Source: an uncultured Saprospiraceae bacterium
Lineage (GTDB): Bacteria > Bacteroidota > Bacteroidia > Chitinophagales > Saprospiraceae
Direction: 5' to 3'
Length of the DNA: 38,926 nt
Assembly: GCA_937928045.1 (NCBI GenBank)
Contig: CALFWO010000071.1
Coordinates: forward strand, 1 to 38,926
Notes under the pieces: generated by a model
The model's input: only the letters and a program-made list of their open reading frames with translations
What the model was told of the DNA's origin: nothing
The model's database searches: none
Program-made: the position numbers and the translations under genes
Shown: piece after piece, positions 16,857-26,982 of the stretch
Numbering within the stretch: position 1 is the stretch's first letter
How the letters are laid out: every line of letters begins with the position of its first letter

Positions 16857-16886
16857 TTTGTTATTTGCACCTCTTTAGTATTTTTG
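16857..16886 (+). promoter_or_regulatory. accD promoter
   Basis: A TTTG at 16857-16860 and TATTTTTG at 16879-16886 are separated by 18 bp. This matches the Bacteroidota sigma factor consensus (-33 TTTG, -7 TAnnTTTG) well. The predicted leader to the ATG at 16914 is about 20 bases. The -33 box overlaps the region just after the hemE stop. Confidence 0.6.
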
Positions 16887-16913
16887 AATAATATATAACC
16901 TCAAATTATATAG

Positions 16914-17753
16914 ATGGGCTGGTTTAAAAGATTGAAGGACGGAATTATTACCTCCACGAAAGATAAAAAGGAAGCACCTGATGGACTTTGGTACAAGTGT
17001 ATCAAATGCAAAGAGGCCAGCACCATTAAAGAGGTAAAAGAAAATTTCCACCTTTGCCCACATTGTGACTATCACATCAGAATCGGATCTCACGATTATT
17101 TCGATCTGCTTTACGACGGCAAATATTCCTTTCTTTTCGAAGACATTGTAGCTACTGATTTCCTAGAATTTACAGATCTCAAAAGTTATGACAAAAGACT
17201 GGAGGCAGCTAAAAAGAAGACCAATCTTGATGATGCTATCACCGTTTCAGAAGGTAAGATCAATAAACGCTCAATAGTTATTGCGGCAATGGATTTTTCC
17301 TTCATTGGCGGATCCATGGGATCTGTTGTTGGTGAAAAAATTTCTAGAGCCATAACTTACGCTTTAGATACTAAAACACCGCTGATGGTGATTTCTAAAT
17401 CAGGTGGAGCAAGAATGATGGAATCCGCATTTTCATTAATGCAGATGGCCAAAACTTCAGCCAAGCTTTCGCAACTTTCTAAAGCTGGTGTTCCATACTT
17501 TTCTTTTATGACTGATCCGACCACAGGAGGAGTTACGGCTTCTTTTGCAATGCTCGGAGATATCAATTTCGCAGAACCGGAAGCTTTGATTGGATTCGCG
17601 GGACCAAGAGTGATCAAAGAAACCATCAAAAAGGATTTACCGGAAGGATTCCAAACTTCAGAATTCTTATTAGAGCATGGCTTTTTAGATTTCATTGTAG
17701 ATCGAAAGAACTTAAAAACCAAATTAGGAGACTTATTGGCACTGGTAGCTTAA
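16914..17753 (+). CDS. accD: Acetyl-CoA carboxylase carboxyltransferase beta subunit
   Basis: Beta subunit (279 residues) of the carboxyltransferase that makes malonyl-CoA, the first step of fatty acid synthesis; it works with AccA, which is not in this window. The N-terminal zinc ribbon has Cys29, Cys32, Cys48 and Cys51 (CIKC...CPHC). The crotonase-fold body carries the acyl-CoA-binding stretches GGSMGSVVGEKISRA, SGGARMMES and PTTGGVTASFAMLGD. Length and order match the family. A weak hairpin (AGGCT/AGCCT near 17829-17843) and a T-rich stretch downstream could end the transcript, but this is not convincing. Confidence 0.96.
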   Translation: MGWFKRLKDGIITSTKDKKEAPDGLWYKCIKCKEASTIKEVKENFHLCPHCDYHIRIGSHDYFDLLYDGKYSFLFEDIVATDFLEFTDLKSYDKRLEAAKKKTNLDDAITVSEGKINKRSIVIAAMDFSFIGGSMGSVVGEKISRAITYALDTKTPLMVISKSGGARMMESAFSLMQMAKTSAKLSQLSKAGVPYFSFMTDPTTGGVTASFAMLGDINFAEPEALIGFAGPRVIKETIKKDLPEGFQTSEFLLEHGFLDFIVDRKNLKTKLGDLLALVA

Positions 17754-17904
17754 CGGTTAAAACTATATTGTCGACTAATTAGTGTGCATTAAAAGCTAGT
17801 TTGCGAATACATTGGTTGATCACCCCTTTAGGCTTTATCAGCCTTTCTGGATACCATTAGACAACAATCTTTGAAATTTTTTCATCAACGAAAAAGTAAT
17901 AATC

Positions 17905-18945
17905 ATGGAAATGTTGCTTCCCTTTAAAAGCTTGTTTTTTACGGTCATCGTAATTGTAATTGTCTACTTTGTAGCTAAACTGATATTAGATCGACAAATA
18001 AAAGGTAAATCAGATTGGTCAATAATCCGAACGTTCATTTTGTTTGGAATACTTCTTATTGGCTTGTTTGCCACTGTTTCTGCACTTCCGATTGATCCTA
18101 CAGTCAAAGAGGAAATCACTAAACTGATGGGAATCGTAATTTCCGCCGTACTGGCCTTAGGGTCTGCAACATTCATTGGAAATGGTTTGGCCGGTATCAT
18201 GATTCAAACCGTAAATAGTTTTAAGCCAGGAGACTTTATTCATATCAATGATTTATTCGGACGGGTTACAGAACGTAGCCTTTTCCATGTAGAAATTCAA
18301 ACTGAGAATAGAGATTTGACTACCATACCTAATCTCTTTTTAACTGCTCATCCAGTTAAAGTAATTCGTTCTTCAGGAACCTTCATATCAGGTATTTGTT
18401 CTTTAGGTTATGATGTAAATCGACAAAAAATCGAAACAGCATTGCTAGATGCAGCCAAAAGAGCCGATTTAAAAGATGCATTTGTTAGAGTTGATGAACT
18501 TGGTGATTTTTCTGTTGTATACAAAGTCTTTGGCCTTTTGGAAGACACTAAAACCATCTTGACATCTAAGTCCAGATTGAATGCAATGATATTGGATGCT
18601 TTACATGCAGTAGGCATTGAGATTGTCTCTCCATCTTTTATGAATCAACGACAAGTTGGTGAAACTGTTTTTATTCCTAAAAAGCCTAGAAAACACGAAG
18701 AAGTAAAAGATACTGCGAAGCCTGAAAGGATTATGTTTGATAAAGCCGAAGAGGCGGAATCAATTGAAAATAGAAAAGAAAAATTAGCTGAAGTCAATAG
18801 TAAATTGGCGGAACTTGAAGAAGTGCTTAAATCGACAGAAGAAGAAGATGTGGTCAAGGCAAAAATTGAAAAATGGAAAGCTGTTAAGGCAAAAATGGAA
18901 TTACGTATTGAAGAGCAAAAGAATGATCTTAATGAAACCAAGTAG
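17905..18945 (+). CDS. MscS-family mechanosensitive channel
   Basis: Small-conductance mechanosensitive channel-like inner membrane protein (346 residues). Two hydrophobic helices (about residues 8-28 and 44-64) are followed by the pore-lining, Gly/Ala-rich TM3 (VISAVLALGSATFIGNGLAGIMI). The MscS beta domain follows (FKPGDFIHINDLFGRVTERS, then TTIPNLFL). The alpha/beta cytoplasmic domain runs to about residue 255. The C-terminal 85 residues are an added, highly charged segment rich in Glu and Lys with heptad-like spacing, predicted as coiled coil, which standard E. coli MscS lacks. Such channels release solutes during osmotic downshock. The gene has no obvious partner. Confidence 0.87.
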   Translation: MEMLLPFKSLFFTVIVIVIVYFVAKLILDRQIKGKSDWSIIRTFILFGILLIGLFATVSALPIDPTVKEEITKLMGIVISAVLALGSATFIGNGLAGIMIQTVNSFKPGDFIHINDLFGRVTERSLFHVEIQTENRDLTTIPNLFLTAHPVKVIRSSGTFISGICSLGYDVNRQKIETALLDAAKRADLKDAFVRVDELGDFSVVYKVFGLLEDTKTILTSKSRLNAMILDALHAVGIEIVSPSFMNQRQVGETVFIPKKPRKHEEVKDTAKPERIMFDKAEEAESIENRKEKLAEVNSKLAELEEVLKSTEEEDVVKAKIEKWKAVKAKMELRIEEQKNDLNETK

Positions 18946-19013
18946 CCCTTTTCATTTTTCTAGAAAAAAATATTACAGGCAACTTTGATTGCATTTTACG
19001 CTAATTTGAGAAA

Positions 19014-19517
19014 ATGAAAAAGTTTATCGTTTATTATTTACTACTCTTACCATTGTTAAGTTTTGGGCAAGAGAACCTCAAGAAAATTCAAAATACCATC
19101 GATCAAGAAGTTTGGGAGCCATTTACCCGAGCCTTCGAAACTTTGAATGCAGAGGCTTTAAATGCGATTTATGCTGATGAGGTATTACGCGTAACACCTA
19201 ATGGGATAGATACTAAAAGTGAATTTAAACAAGAAAACATTAAACGTTTTGCACAAAACAAAATCGATGGTATTTCTATAACTTTAGATTTCTGGTTTGA
19301 TGACAGAGATACTAATGAAGATACTTCTTATGAAGTTGGTTTTTATAGAATAGGTTTGAATAAAAAGGAAGCAAAGACTAGTTACATCTATGGGCAGTTT
19401 CACATCGTACTCAAGAAAGTCAATGGAACATGGAAAATTACTCAAGACTGGGATACCACTACCATTAATGGAAAAAAGATCACCTCCAAAGACTTTGATA
19501 AAAAGGGATTGGAATAA
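19014..19517 (+). CDS. Secreted SnoaL/DUF4440-like protein
   Basis: A 167-residue protein with a signal peptide (MKKFIVYYLLLLPLLSFGQ) and a single NTF2-like domain of the DUF4440/SnoaL kind. Features are a helix ending in WEPFTRAFETLNAEALNAIYADEVLRVTP and C-terminal strands FHIVLKKVNGTWKITQDW, the typical last strands of that fold. The ligand or activity is unknown; such domains are used for binding or catalysis in many contexts. TAATTTG lies six bases before the ATG. The gene converges on bshC with 28 bases between stops and no terminator seen. Confidence 0.7.
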   Translation: MKKFIVYYLLLLPLLSFGQENLKKIQNTIDQEVWEPFTRAFETLNAEALNAIYADEVLRVTPNGIDTKSEFKQENIKRFAQNKIDGISITLDFWFDDRDTNEDTSYEVGFYRIGLNKKEAKTSYIYGQFHIVLKKVNGTWKITQDWDTTTINGKKITSKDFDKKGLE

Positions 19518-19545
19518 CTAAAACTCAATACTAATAGTTGCTAAA

Positions 19546-21144
19546 CTAAGATTCTAAAACAATGACCATATCACTGTTCAATGGATTAAGCACTTCGAGT
19601 AGTGTATCAAAGAATGTCTCTCCGTGTTTCAAATAAAATGGAATGAAATTGTCGACGCGCTCCTGTAGTCCATTCTTAGGAAACAGCTTGGTTTTTAACT
19701 TTTCAATCTGCTTAATTGATACATCATGCTTTTGCTTTTCAGCTCGGACAATTCGGTTAGACATTTGATCAACCGACTTCATCAATCTAGTTTTCTCAGC
19801 CTCCAAGGCTTTTCCAAGCGTAGCATCAACTTGCTTTCCTTGCTCAATTAATTGATCAACCTGTTGTGCAATTCCTTCGATTTGCTCCGAAAAATCCAGC
19901 TCAGAAGTCGCTTGAAGATTCACAAATGACTTGACAATGGAATCTTTTTCACCAAAGAAGTCTTCCAACCTCAGCCCAAGTTTATTCATTCTCTTTTGAC
20001 TTCCTGAATCCACCCAAAGCACAGAGTTTCTTCGAATCAACATGGGATAAAATATTCCAAATGCTTCAAACTGTGTTTTTCTTTCCAGCCAATAAGCCAA
20101 TTCTCCGCCGCCACCAATGTAAGCCAGATTTGGAAGAATCGTCTCTTGGTATAGGGGGCGGATAACTACGTTTGGAGAAAAATGATCAGGATTTTTATCG
20201 ATGTATTTATCCAATTCAGCGGCACTAAACTTAATCTCAGTATTTAGAACTTGGTAAGAATCATTCTCAAAGACTATTCTTTCCCGAATGCCTTTCTTCA
20301 TGTAAAAAAAATTAATATCCCTAGCATGTGCTTGTGATTTGAAACCGGCTTCAGCCAGCTGATCTTGCGTGCCATTCACCAATGAAGCAGAGGCCTGCTC
20401 AAAAATTTCCTTTTTAATACTTGGAATAAAAGCAGCCTTTAAATCTTTTTGATCCATGTTAAAAACAATGAGACCATATTTCCCAAAGAGCTCATTTACA
20501 AAAGACAAAGTCGCTTGGCCGTAAGGAATGCTTTGACCATAATGTTTGACAAGTAATTGATGAAGTTCTTGAGCCGCAGGTTGCTCTCCCAAGATCTCTT
20601 TCATTTTTGCTAAAGTATCCAGTAAAGAAGAAGTGTTCATTTTTCCTACCGGTCCAGACTCATTATTTTCCCAAGATATAGTTTGGTTGAAAAGTTGTAA
20701 ATGATTGATCTCTTCAAAGTCATGATCTTCTCCTCCTGACACAAAAACAGGAACGAAGTTGGCTTCGGGATATTCAGATTTAAGCACTCTTGATAAATGT
20801 ATAGTGCTAAGAATTTTATAGACAAAGTACAATGGACCAGTAAAAAGGCTCGGTTGATGCGCCGTGATAACACTAAAGGTGTTTTCTGATCCAAATGATT
20901 TGATCAAGGCTACACTGCTTGAAGTGTTCATTCCATACTCCGCATATTGATGCAATAATGTTTTTACCAACAAACCTCTATCTACCGGAAATCGCTTGCG
21001 ATCAGCTATAACCTCCTTGAAAGCGGTTAACGAAACGGCGTATTTCGAAAACGAATTCAGACGCTCATCATTGAGCGTATAAGCCTTATCTCTAGTTGAG
21101 AACTGAGGAACTTCTCCGAATGGTTTTTTTTGTATCTGAATCAT
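19546..21144 (-). CDS. bshC: Bacillithiol biosynthesis cysteine ligase BshC
   Basis: Enzyme (532 residues, family length) that adds cysteine to glucosaminyl-malate, the last step of bacillithiol synthesis. It shows the BshC signatures HQPSLFTGPLYFVYK, a Rossmann-like core with FVPVFVSGGEDHDFEEINH, and YIGGGGELAYWLERK. A long coiled-coil arm follows (about residues 400-480, rich in Glu, Gln and Lys), as in known BshC structures. Its presence implies bacillithiol as a low-molecular-weight thiol; bshA and bshB would have to lie elsewhere. It diverges from glpK across 134 bases and has a TAGCTTTG promoter box on its own strand. Confidence 0.93.
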   Translation of the reverse strand: MIQIQKKPFGEVPQFSTRDKAYTLNDERLNSFSKYAVSLTAFKEVIADRKRFPVDRGLLVKTLLHQYAEYGMNTSSSVALIKSFGSENTFSVITAHQPSLFTGPLYFVYKILSTIHLSRVLKSEYPEANFVPVFVSGGEDHDFEEINHLQLFNQTISWENNESGPVGKMNTSSLLDTLAKMKEILGEQPAAQELHQLLVKHYGQSIPYGQATLSFVNELFGKYGLIVFNMDQKDLKAAFIPSIKKEIFEQASASLVNGTQDQLAEAGFKSQAHARDINFFYMKKGIRERIVFENDSYQVLNTEIKFSAAELDKYIDKNPDHFSPNVVIRPLYQETILPNLAYIGGGGELAYWLERKTQFEAFGIFYPMLIRRNSVLWVDSGSQKRMNKLGLRLEDFFGEKDSIVKSFVNLQATSELDFSEQIEGIAQQVDQLIEQGKQVDATLGKALEAEKTRLMKSVDQMSNRIVRAEKQKHDVSIKQIEKLKTKLFPKNGLQERVDNFIPFYLKHGETFFDTLLEVLNPLNSDMVIVLES

Positions 21145-21163
21145 AAGCTTGCCAATAGTTTCG

Positions 21164-21171
21164 CAAAGCTA
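21164..21171 (-). promoter_or_regulatory. TAnnTTTG box upstream of bshC
   Basis: On the minus strand this reads TAGCTTTG, an exact match to the Bacteroidota -7 consensus, placed 19 bases before the bshC ATG, giving a leader of about 15 bases. No clear -33 element is seen. Confidence 0.4.
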
Positions 21172-21275
21172 TAAAACCAAATATTATATCAGATGTTTTG
21201 GCGATCTATCCTTTTATTTTTCTTTATTTCTTTCGGTTCTAAGACGGTCTCAGTACTTTGTGATTCAAATTGTAG

Positions 21276-22760
<1,485 letters not shown>

Positions 22761-22778
22761 GGGCGAAGAATATTATTT

Positions 22779-23846
22779 ATGCAACAGATTAATCCGAAGG
22801 CTGCTTTAGAATATGCCGATCAAGTATTAATGGTAGATGTTAGAACTCCTTTGGAGTTTGAAAAAGGCCACATTCCTAAAGCTATTAATATTCCGCTGTT
22901 TTCAAATGAAGAACGTAAGTCTGTCGGCGTCGCCTATAAGCAGAGTTCGCCCAGAGAAGCATTTTTACTAGGCTTGGAATTGGTGGGTCCTAAAATGGTA
23001 AAATATGTATCCACTTTAGATAAAATAGCTAAGGATAAAAAAATAATTTGTTATTGCTGGCGTGGTGGTCAACGTAGCCAAAGTATGTCTTGGCTTTTTG
23101 AAAAGAGTGGATACAAAGTTTATTTTATTTCTGGAGGCTATAAAGCCTATCGCAAATTTGTTCGATCGCAATTCAAAGAGGTCACCTATCCGTTAATTGT
23201 ATTGGGAGGAAGAACAGGATGTGGAAAAAGTGAAATATTAAAAGCATTGTCCAAAAAAGATGCGCAGATTATCGACTTAGAAGGATTAGCCAATCATAAA
23301 GGATCTGCCTTCGGTCACATCAATGAAGCACCACAGCCAAGTATTGAGCATTTTGAAAATATGCTTTATGAACAATTGGCTAAGATGGATTTGAACAAGT
23401 GGATTTGGATCGAAAATGAATCAAGGTTGATTGGCTCCATTCACATCGAATCTTCTTTTTGGAATCAATTGAAAGCAGCGCCACTCATTTATATTGATTA
23501 TCCGGCTTCGGAAAGATTCAACTATTTGGTCAAAACTTATGGAATTTTTCCAGTCGAAAAATTAAAAGCCGCTTTTACTAAAATTAAGAAAAGACTCGGT
23601 GGAAAAAAATATATGGAAGCTATCGAAGCTTTGGATACTGGCAATATTGAAAGAGCTACACAAATAGCACTGGACTATTATGACAAGAGCTATAGTTTTA
23701 TGTTAAAGAACAACAAGGCTCCTAATATTGAAGAACACTTTTTTGACAAGATGGATTTTAATCAAAATGCAAGTGAATTGATTAATGTTTTGACTCAGAA
23801 ATTTCAAAAAGAGCCAACCTTTAAGGACATGTCTGGAAATAATTAA
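22779..23846 (+). CDS. selU: tRNA 2-selenouridine synthase
   Basis: SelU (also MnmH/YbbB), 355 residues. It replaces sulfur by selenium in the wobble 2-thiouridine of tRNAs for Lys, Glu and Gln, via a geranylated intermediate, using selenophosphate. The N-terminal rhodanese domain has the catalytic Cys93 in CWRGGQRSQS; the C-terminal P-loop domain has GGRTGCGKS (residues 143-151). The full family length is present. It is followed 23 bases later by selD, which supplies selenophosphate, a textbook partnership. No selA, selB or tRNA-Sec is visible, so selenium here may serve tRNA modification only. Confidence 0.95.
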   Translation: MQQINPKAALEYADQVLMVDVRTPLEFEKGHIPKAINIPLFSNEERKSVGVAYKQSSPREAFLLGLELVGPKMVKYVSTLDKIAKDKKIICYCWRGGQRSQSMSWLFEKSGYKVYFISGGYKAYRKFVRSQFKEVTYPLIVLGGRTGCGKSEILKALSKKDAQIIDLEGLANHKGSAFGHINEAPQPSIEHFENMLYEQLAKMDLNKWIWIENESRLIGSIHIESSFWNQLKAAPLIYIDYPASERFNYLVKTYGIFPVEKLKAAFTKIKKRLGGKKYMEAIEALDTGNIERATQIALDYYDKSYSFMLKNNKAPNIEEHFFDKMDFNQNASELINVLTQKFQKEPTFKDMSGNN

Positions 23847-23869
23847 AATCCAGAAAACAATAGACAAAA

Positions 23870-24916
23870 ATGGAGAAAGTAGAAGAACAGATTAGATTGA
23901 CACAATATAGCCATGGCGCAGGATGTGGATGCAAAATATCACCAGCGGTTTTAAGTGAAATTTTAGGCGAAGTAGAGGAGCAAACTCCGTTTGCAAACTT
24001 ATTGGTTGGAAATGATAAACGAGACGATGCAGCTGTTTTTGATCAAGGGGATGGAACCGCTATTATTAGTACGACTGATTTTTTTATGCCTATTGTGGAT
24101 GATCCGATCACATTTGGCAGAATTGCAGCAGTGAATGCGATTTCAGATATTTATGCCATGGGAGGGCAACCAATGATGGCCATTGCGATACTGGGTTGGC
24201 CAATAAATAAATTGTCATCGAAAATAGCTGGAGCTGTAATTGAAGGGGGAAGAATGGCTTGTCAAGAAGCTGGTATTCCGTTAGCAGGTGGACATTCTAT
24301 AGACAGTCCAGAGCCAATTTTTGGATTGGCGGTTACGGGAAAAGCAAATATTTCAGACTTGAAGGAAAATAGCACCGCGAAAGAAGGCGCCAAGTTATTT
24401 TTGACTAAAGGGATTGGGGTTGGCATTTTATCTACTGCGGAGAAGAAAGGATTGTTGAAACCAGCTCACAGCCAATTAGCGATTCAATCTATGCTGAAAT
24501 TAAACAATATTGGTGCAACCTTGGCGAAATTACCTTATGTTCAAGCCATGACTGATGTAACCGGATTTGGACTTTTTGGTCACTTGGCGGAAATGTGCAA
24601 AGGGGCGAATTTGTCAGCGCAACTTTCCTTTGATAGAATACCTTTGATAGATCGCGAAGCAATAAATTATTATGTCGACGCTGGTGCAATCCCGGGAGGT
24701 ACAAATCGCAATTGGAAAAGCTATGGACATTTAGTTGGAGAGGTTTCAGATTTTGAGAAAACAATTGGATGTGATCCGCAAACAAGCGGCGGACTTTTAA
24801 TTGCAATAAACCCCAACAAAGAAAATGATTTCATTGAACTCATGAGCAGTAAGGGGCAGTATTTAGAATGCATTGGAAAAATGATTCCTAAAGTAGAATC
24901 TTTGATTAATATTTAA
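23870..24916 (+). CDS. selD: Selenide, water dikinase
   Basis: SelD (348 residues) makes selenophosphate from selenide and ATP. The N-terminal catalytic loop is [13 protein letters not shown], with Cys19 matching E. coli Cys17 and Lys22 matching Lys20; the active residue is Cys, not selenocysteine. The Asp residues for metal and nucleotide binding are in [21 protein letters not shown], and [19 protein letters not shown] is intact. It lies between selU and a permease gene, with only two bases to the latter, so all are likely in one transcript. Confidence 0.96.
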   Translation: MEKVEEQIRLTQYSHGAGCGCKISPAVLSEILGEVEEQTPFANLLVGNDKRDDAAVFDQGDGTAIISTTDFFMPIVDDPITFGRIAAVNAISDIYAMGGQPMMAIAILGWPINKLSSKIAGAVIEGGRMACQEAGIPLAGGHSIDSPEPIFGLAVTGKANISDLKENSTAKEGAKLFLTKGIGVGILSTAEKKGLLKPAHSQLAIQSMLKLNNIGATLAKLPYVQAMTDVTGFGLFGHLAEMCKGANLSAQLSFDRIPLIDREAINYYVDAGAIPGGTNRNWKSYGHLVGEVSDFEKTIGCDPQTSGGLLIAINPNKENDFIELMSSKGQYLECIGKMIPKVESLINI

Positions 24917-24918
24917 TC

Positions 24919-25974
24919 ATGCAGCATTACATCTTTCGAAAGCTGAGTTATGGCCTGTTAGTTTTACTTATGGTAATCCTTTTGGTGAGCAGTATCATTT
25001 ATCTGGCGCCAGTGGATCCCGCCAGATTGACTTTTGGTCAAAGGGCAGATGTTGAAACAGTAAAAGCTAAGAAAGAAGCATTAGGATTAGACGAGCCTCT
25101 GTATTATCAACTGGGGTATTACCTCAGGGATATTAGTCCTATAAATTTTATCAGAACCAATCATCCGGCAATTCATCAATATAACTACTTCAAAATTTTT
25201 TCTGTTTCAGAGCGGATGTTCATCATGAAAAAGCCATACTTGCGAGATTCTTTTCAGCAGGGTAGACCGGTATCAACAATGTTGGCTGAAGCCATTCCGC
25301 GAACGTTAATATTAGCGCTTATTGCGATTGTCATTGCACTAATTGTAGGAATTGTTTTCGGAATAATTGCAGCTTTGAACAAGGACACTTGGTTAGATCA
25401 AACCATCATCAGTATTTCAATCTTAGGAATTTCATTGCCTTCTTATGTGACTGCAATTATTTTTGCATTGATCTTTGGATATTGGCTACAAGCTTGGACT
25501 GGTCTTGAAATGCAAGGGGGATTAGTAGGTCTCGATGATTTTGGAGATGAAAAAATATTTTGGAAGAATCTCATTTTACCTGGTTTGGCTTTGGGTGTTC
25601 GGCCTATAGCTATTATTACACAGTTAACCCGGTCAGCAAGTTTGGATGTGTTGGATCAAGATTACATTCGTACAGCTTCCGCAAAAGGACTATCATTTGT
25701 AAAAGTGATACGCAAGCATTTATTGCGCAATGCTTTGAATCCAGTATTTACTGCGGCTAGTGGATGGTTTGCAAGTCTTTTAGCTGGTGCCTTTTTTGTA
25801 GAAAATGTATTTGGGTATAATGGCCTCGGCTTGCTCACAGTCCAAGCATTGCTAAGTTATGATATTCCAGTAATTCTTGGGGCCGTATTATTTACAGCCG
25901 GTAGTTTTGTCGTGCTAAATATATTGGTAGATCTTATGTATGGTTTAATCGATCCTAGAATTGCTAAACAATAA
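24919..25974 (+). CDS. Peptide/nickel-type ABC transporter permease (OppB/DppB family)
   Basis: Inner membrane permease subunit (351 residues) of a peptide- or metal-type ABC importer. The first helix (FRKLSYGLLVLLMVILLVSSI) is followed by the OppB-type extracytoplasmic segment (VDPARLTFGQRADVE). A TM domain of about five more helices carries the ATPase-contact EAA-type loop RTASAKGLSFVKVIRKHLLRNAL. The C terminus is VDLMYGLIDPRI. The matching second permease, ATPases and binding protein are absent, so it must work with subunits encoded elsewhere. It starts two bases after the selD stop, so a substrate linked to selenium or nickel could be considered, but nothing in the sequence proves it. 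Confidence 0.88.
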   Translation: MQHYIFRKLSYGLLVLLMVILLVSSIIYLAPVDPARLTFGQRADVETVKAKKEALGLDEPLYYQLGYYLRDISPINFIRTNHPAIHQYNYFKIFSVSERMFIMKKPYLRDSFQQGRPVSTMLAEAIPRTLILALIAIVIALIVGIVFGIIAALNKDTWLDQTIISISILGISLPSYVTAIIFALIFGYWLQAWTGLEMQGGLVGLDDFGDEKIFWKNLILPGLALGVRPIAIITQLTRSASLDVLDQDYIRTASAKGLSFVKVIRKHLLRNALNPVFTAASGWFASLLAGAFFVENVFGYNGLGLLTVQALLSYDIPVILGAVLFTAGSFVVLNILVDLMYGLIDPRIAKQ

Positions 25975-26787
25975 TTAAATCTTCATTTTCATTTCAAATT
26001 GATCAATGACATTTGGGATCTTAATTTCATTTAAAAATTGAATTAAACTGGTTCTGTTTTCATCAATATTATTGATCTTAATGGTTTCGGAAGCCCATGC
26101 GATACCGCTAAATAAATACGCCCAGTTTTCACTTGGACATTCTAATTGAGCGATTATTCCATTCTGGGAATTGATTACGAAATGACCAATATTCTTATTG
26201 TTTTTTTCGTGCAACACTTGATATAATTCATAGAACTTAGCTGCCTTGAATACTGTCGCATTTGTGAAATCCCAGGAATATCCATTGTATCCATTTATAC
26301 GTTCAATTTCTGTTAAAGCCAATCGTTTTAATTTGACTGCTGGACCGGCAGTAAGATTACCTTTATATGATTTTAGGCGCCTAATTTTACGAAATCCAAT
26401 CCGCTCATAAACTTTTATTGCGCGATCATTTTTATCAATAACCTCAAGTTTGCATTGTTCGATTCCTGCCAATTTTAGTAATGGAAAACTGTAATCATAC
26501 ATTTTATCAACCCATTGATTTCCTCGATAATTTTCAATTATTCCAGTCCCAGTATTATAGGCAGTCATTAACCCATGATCTTTGTCCACTGCGTTAATGA
26601 TGAATCCTATTAAATAGCTTTTGTCAAGAACACCATAAGACAAATCAAAGTCTACTCTTGCATGGTGAAATCTCTTTTTCCAGTATTCAATGTCCTTCGG
26701 CATTTTAACAAAATAATTTTTAAAGGCCGCTAATAGACATTCTACAAGTACCGGAGTTTTGATTTTTGAAAGATTTGATAATTCCAT
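25975..26787 (-). CDS. GNAT-family N-acetyltransferase
   Basis: A 270-residue protein with an N-terminal GNAT domain. The acetyl-CoA-binding region is at NTGTGIIENYRGNQWVDKM, and the family's fourth motif at KLEVIDKNDRAIKVYERIGF. The C-terminal 120 residues form a second, less conserved part that may be a partial GNAT-like half. The acceptor substrate is unknown. Its stop codon abuts the stop of the permease gene on the other strand (TAA-TTA at 25972-25977) with no intergenic base and no terminator, so transcripts must overlap. It diverges from the giant secreted protein gene across 195 bases. Confidence 0.78.
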   Translation of the reverse strand: MELSNLSKIKTPVLVECLLAAFKNYFVKMPKDIEYWKKRFHHARVDFDLSYGVLDKSYLIGFIINAVDKDHGLMTAYNTGTGIIENYRGNQWVDKMYDYSFPLLKLAGIEQCKLEVIDKNDRAIKVYERIGFRKIRRLKSYKGNLTAGPAVKLKRLALTEIERINGYNGYSWDFTNATVFKAAKFYELYQVLHEKNNKNIGHFVINSQNGIIAQLECPSENWAYLFSGIAWASETIKINNIDENRTSLIQFLNEIKIPNVIDQFEMKMKI

Positions 26788-26926
26788 TATTACATAAATT
26801 GATGAAAATGTAGTGAAATGTCCGGTACAAAGTTCTCCAGGCTAGGTAAAAATGCCATTTTTTCCTATCTTTCGTATACTATCATCTAAGACAGTTTCAA
26901 CCAATCAAAATTTGAATGCCAGTTTC

Positions 26927-26949
26927 AATATCAATAATTCGATATTGAT
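26927..26949. promoter_or_regulatory. Nested inverted repeats upstream of giant T9SS protein gene
   Basis: Two alternative 7-bp stems overlap here: CAATATC (26927-26933) with GATATTG (26941-26947), and ATCAATA (26930-26936) with TATTGAT (26943-26949). It lies 33 bases before the ATG at 26983. It could be an operator for a dimeric regulator or an mRNA leader hairpin. The AT-rich setting makes chance palindromes fairly likely. Confidence 0.3.
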
Positions 26950-26982
26950 CATTCTATTTGTTGAATTAGATCAAAACCAACT

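Noticed and set aside
17829-17843. Intrinsic terminator after accD
   Set aside because: The stem is only five base pairs (AGGCT/AGCCT) with a short, interrupted T tract.
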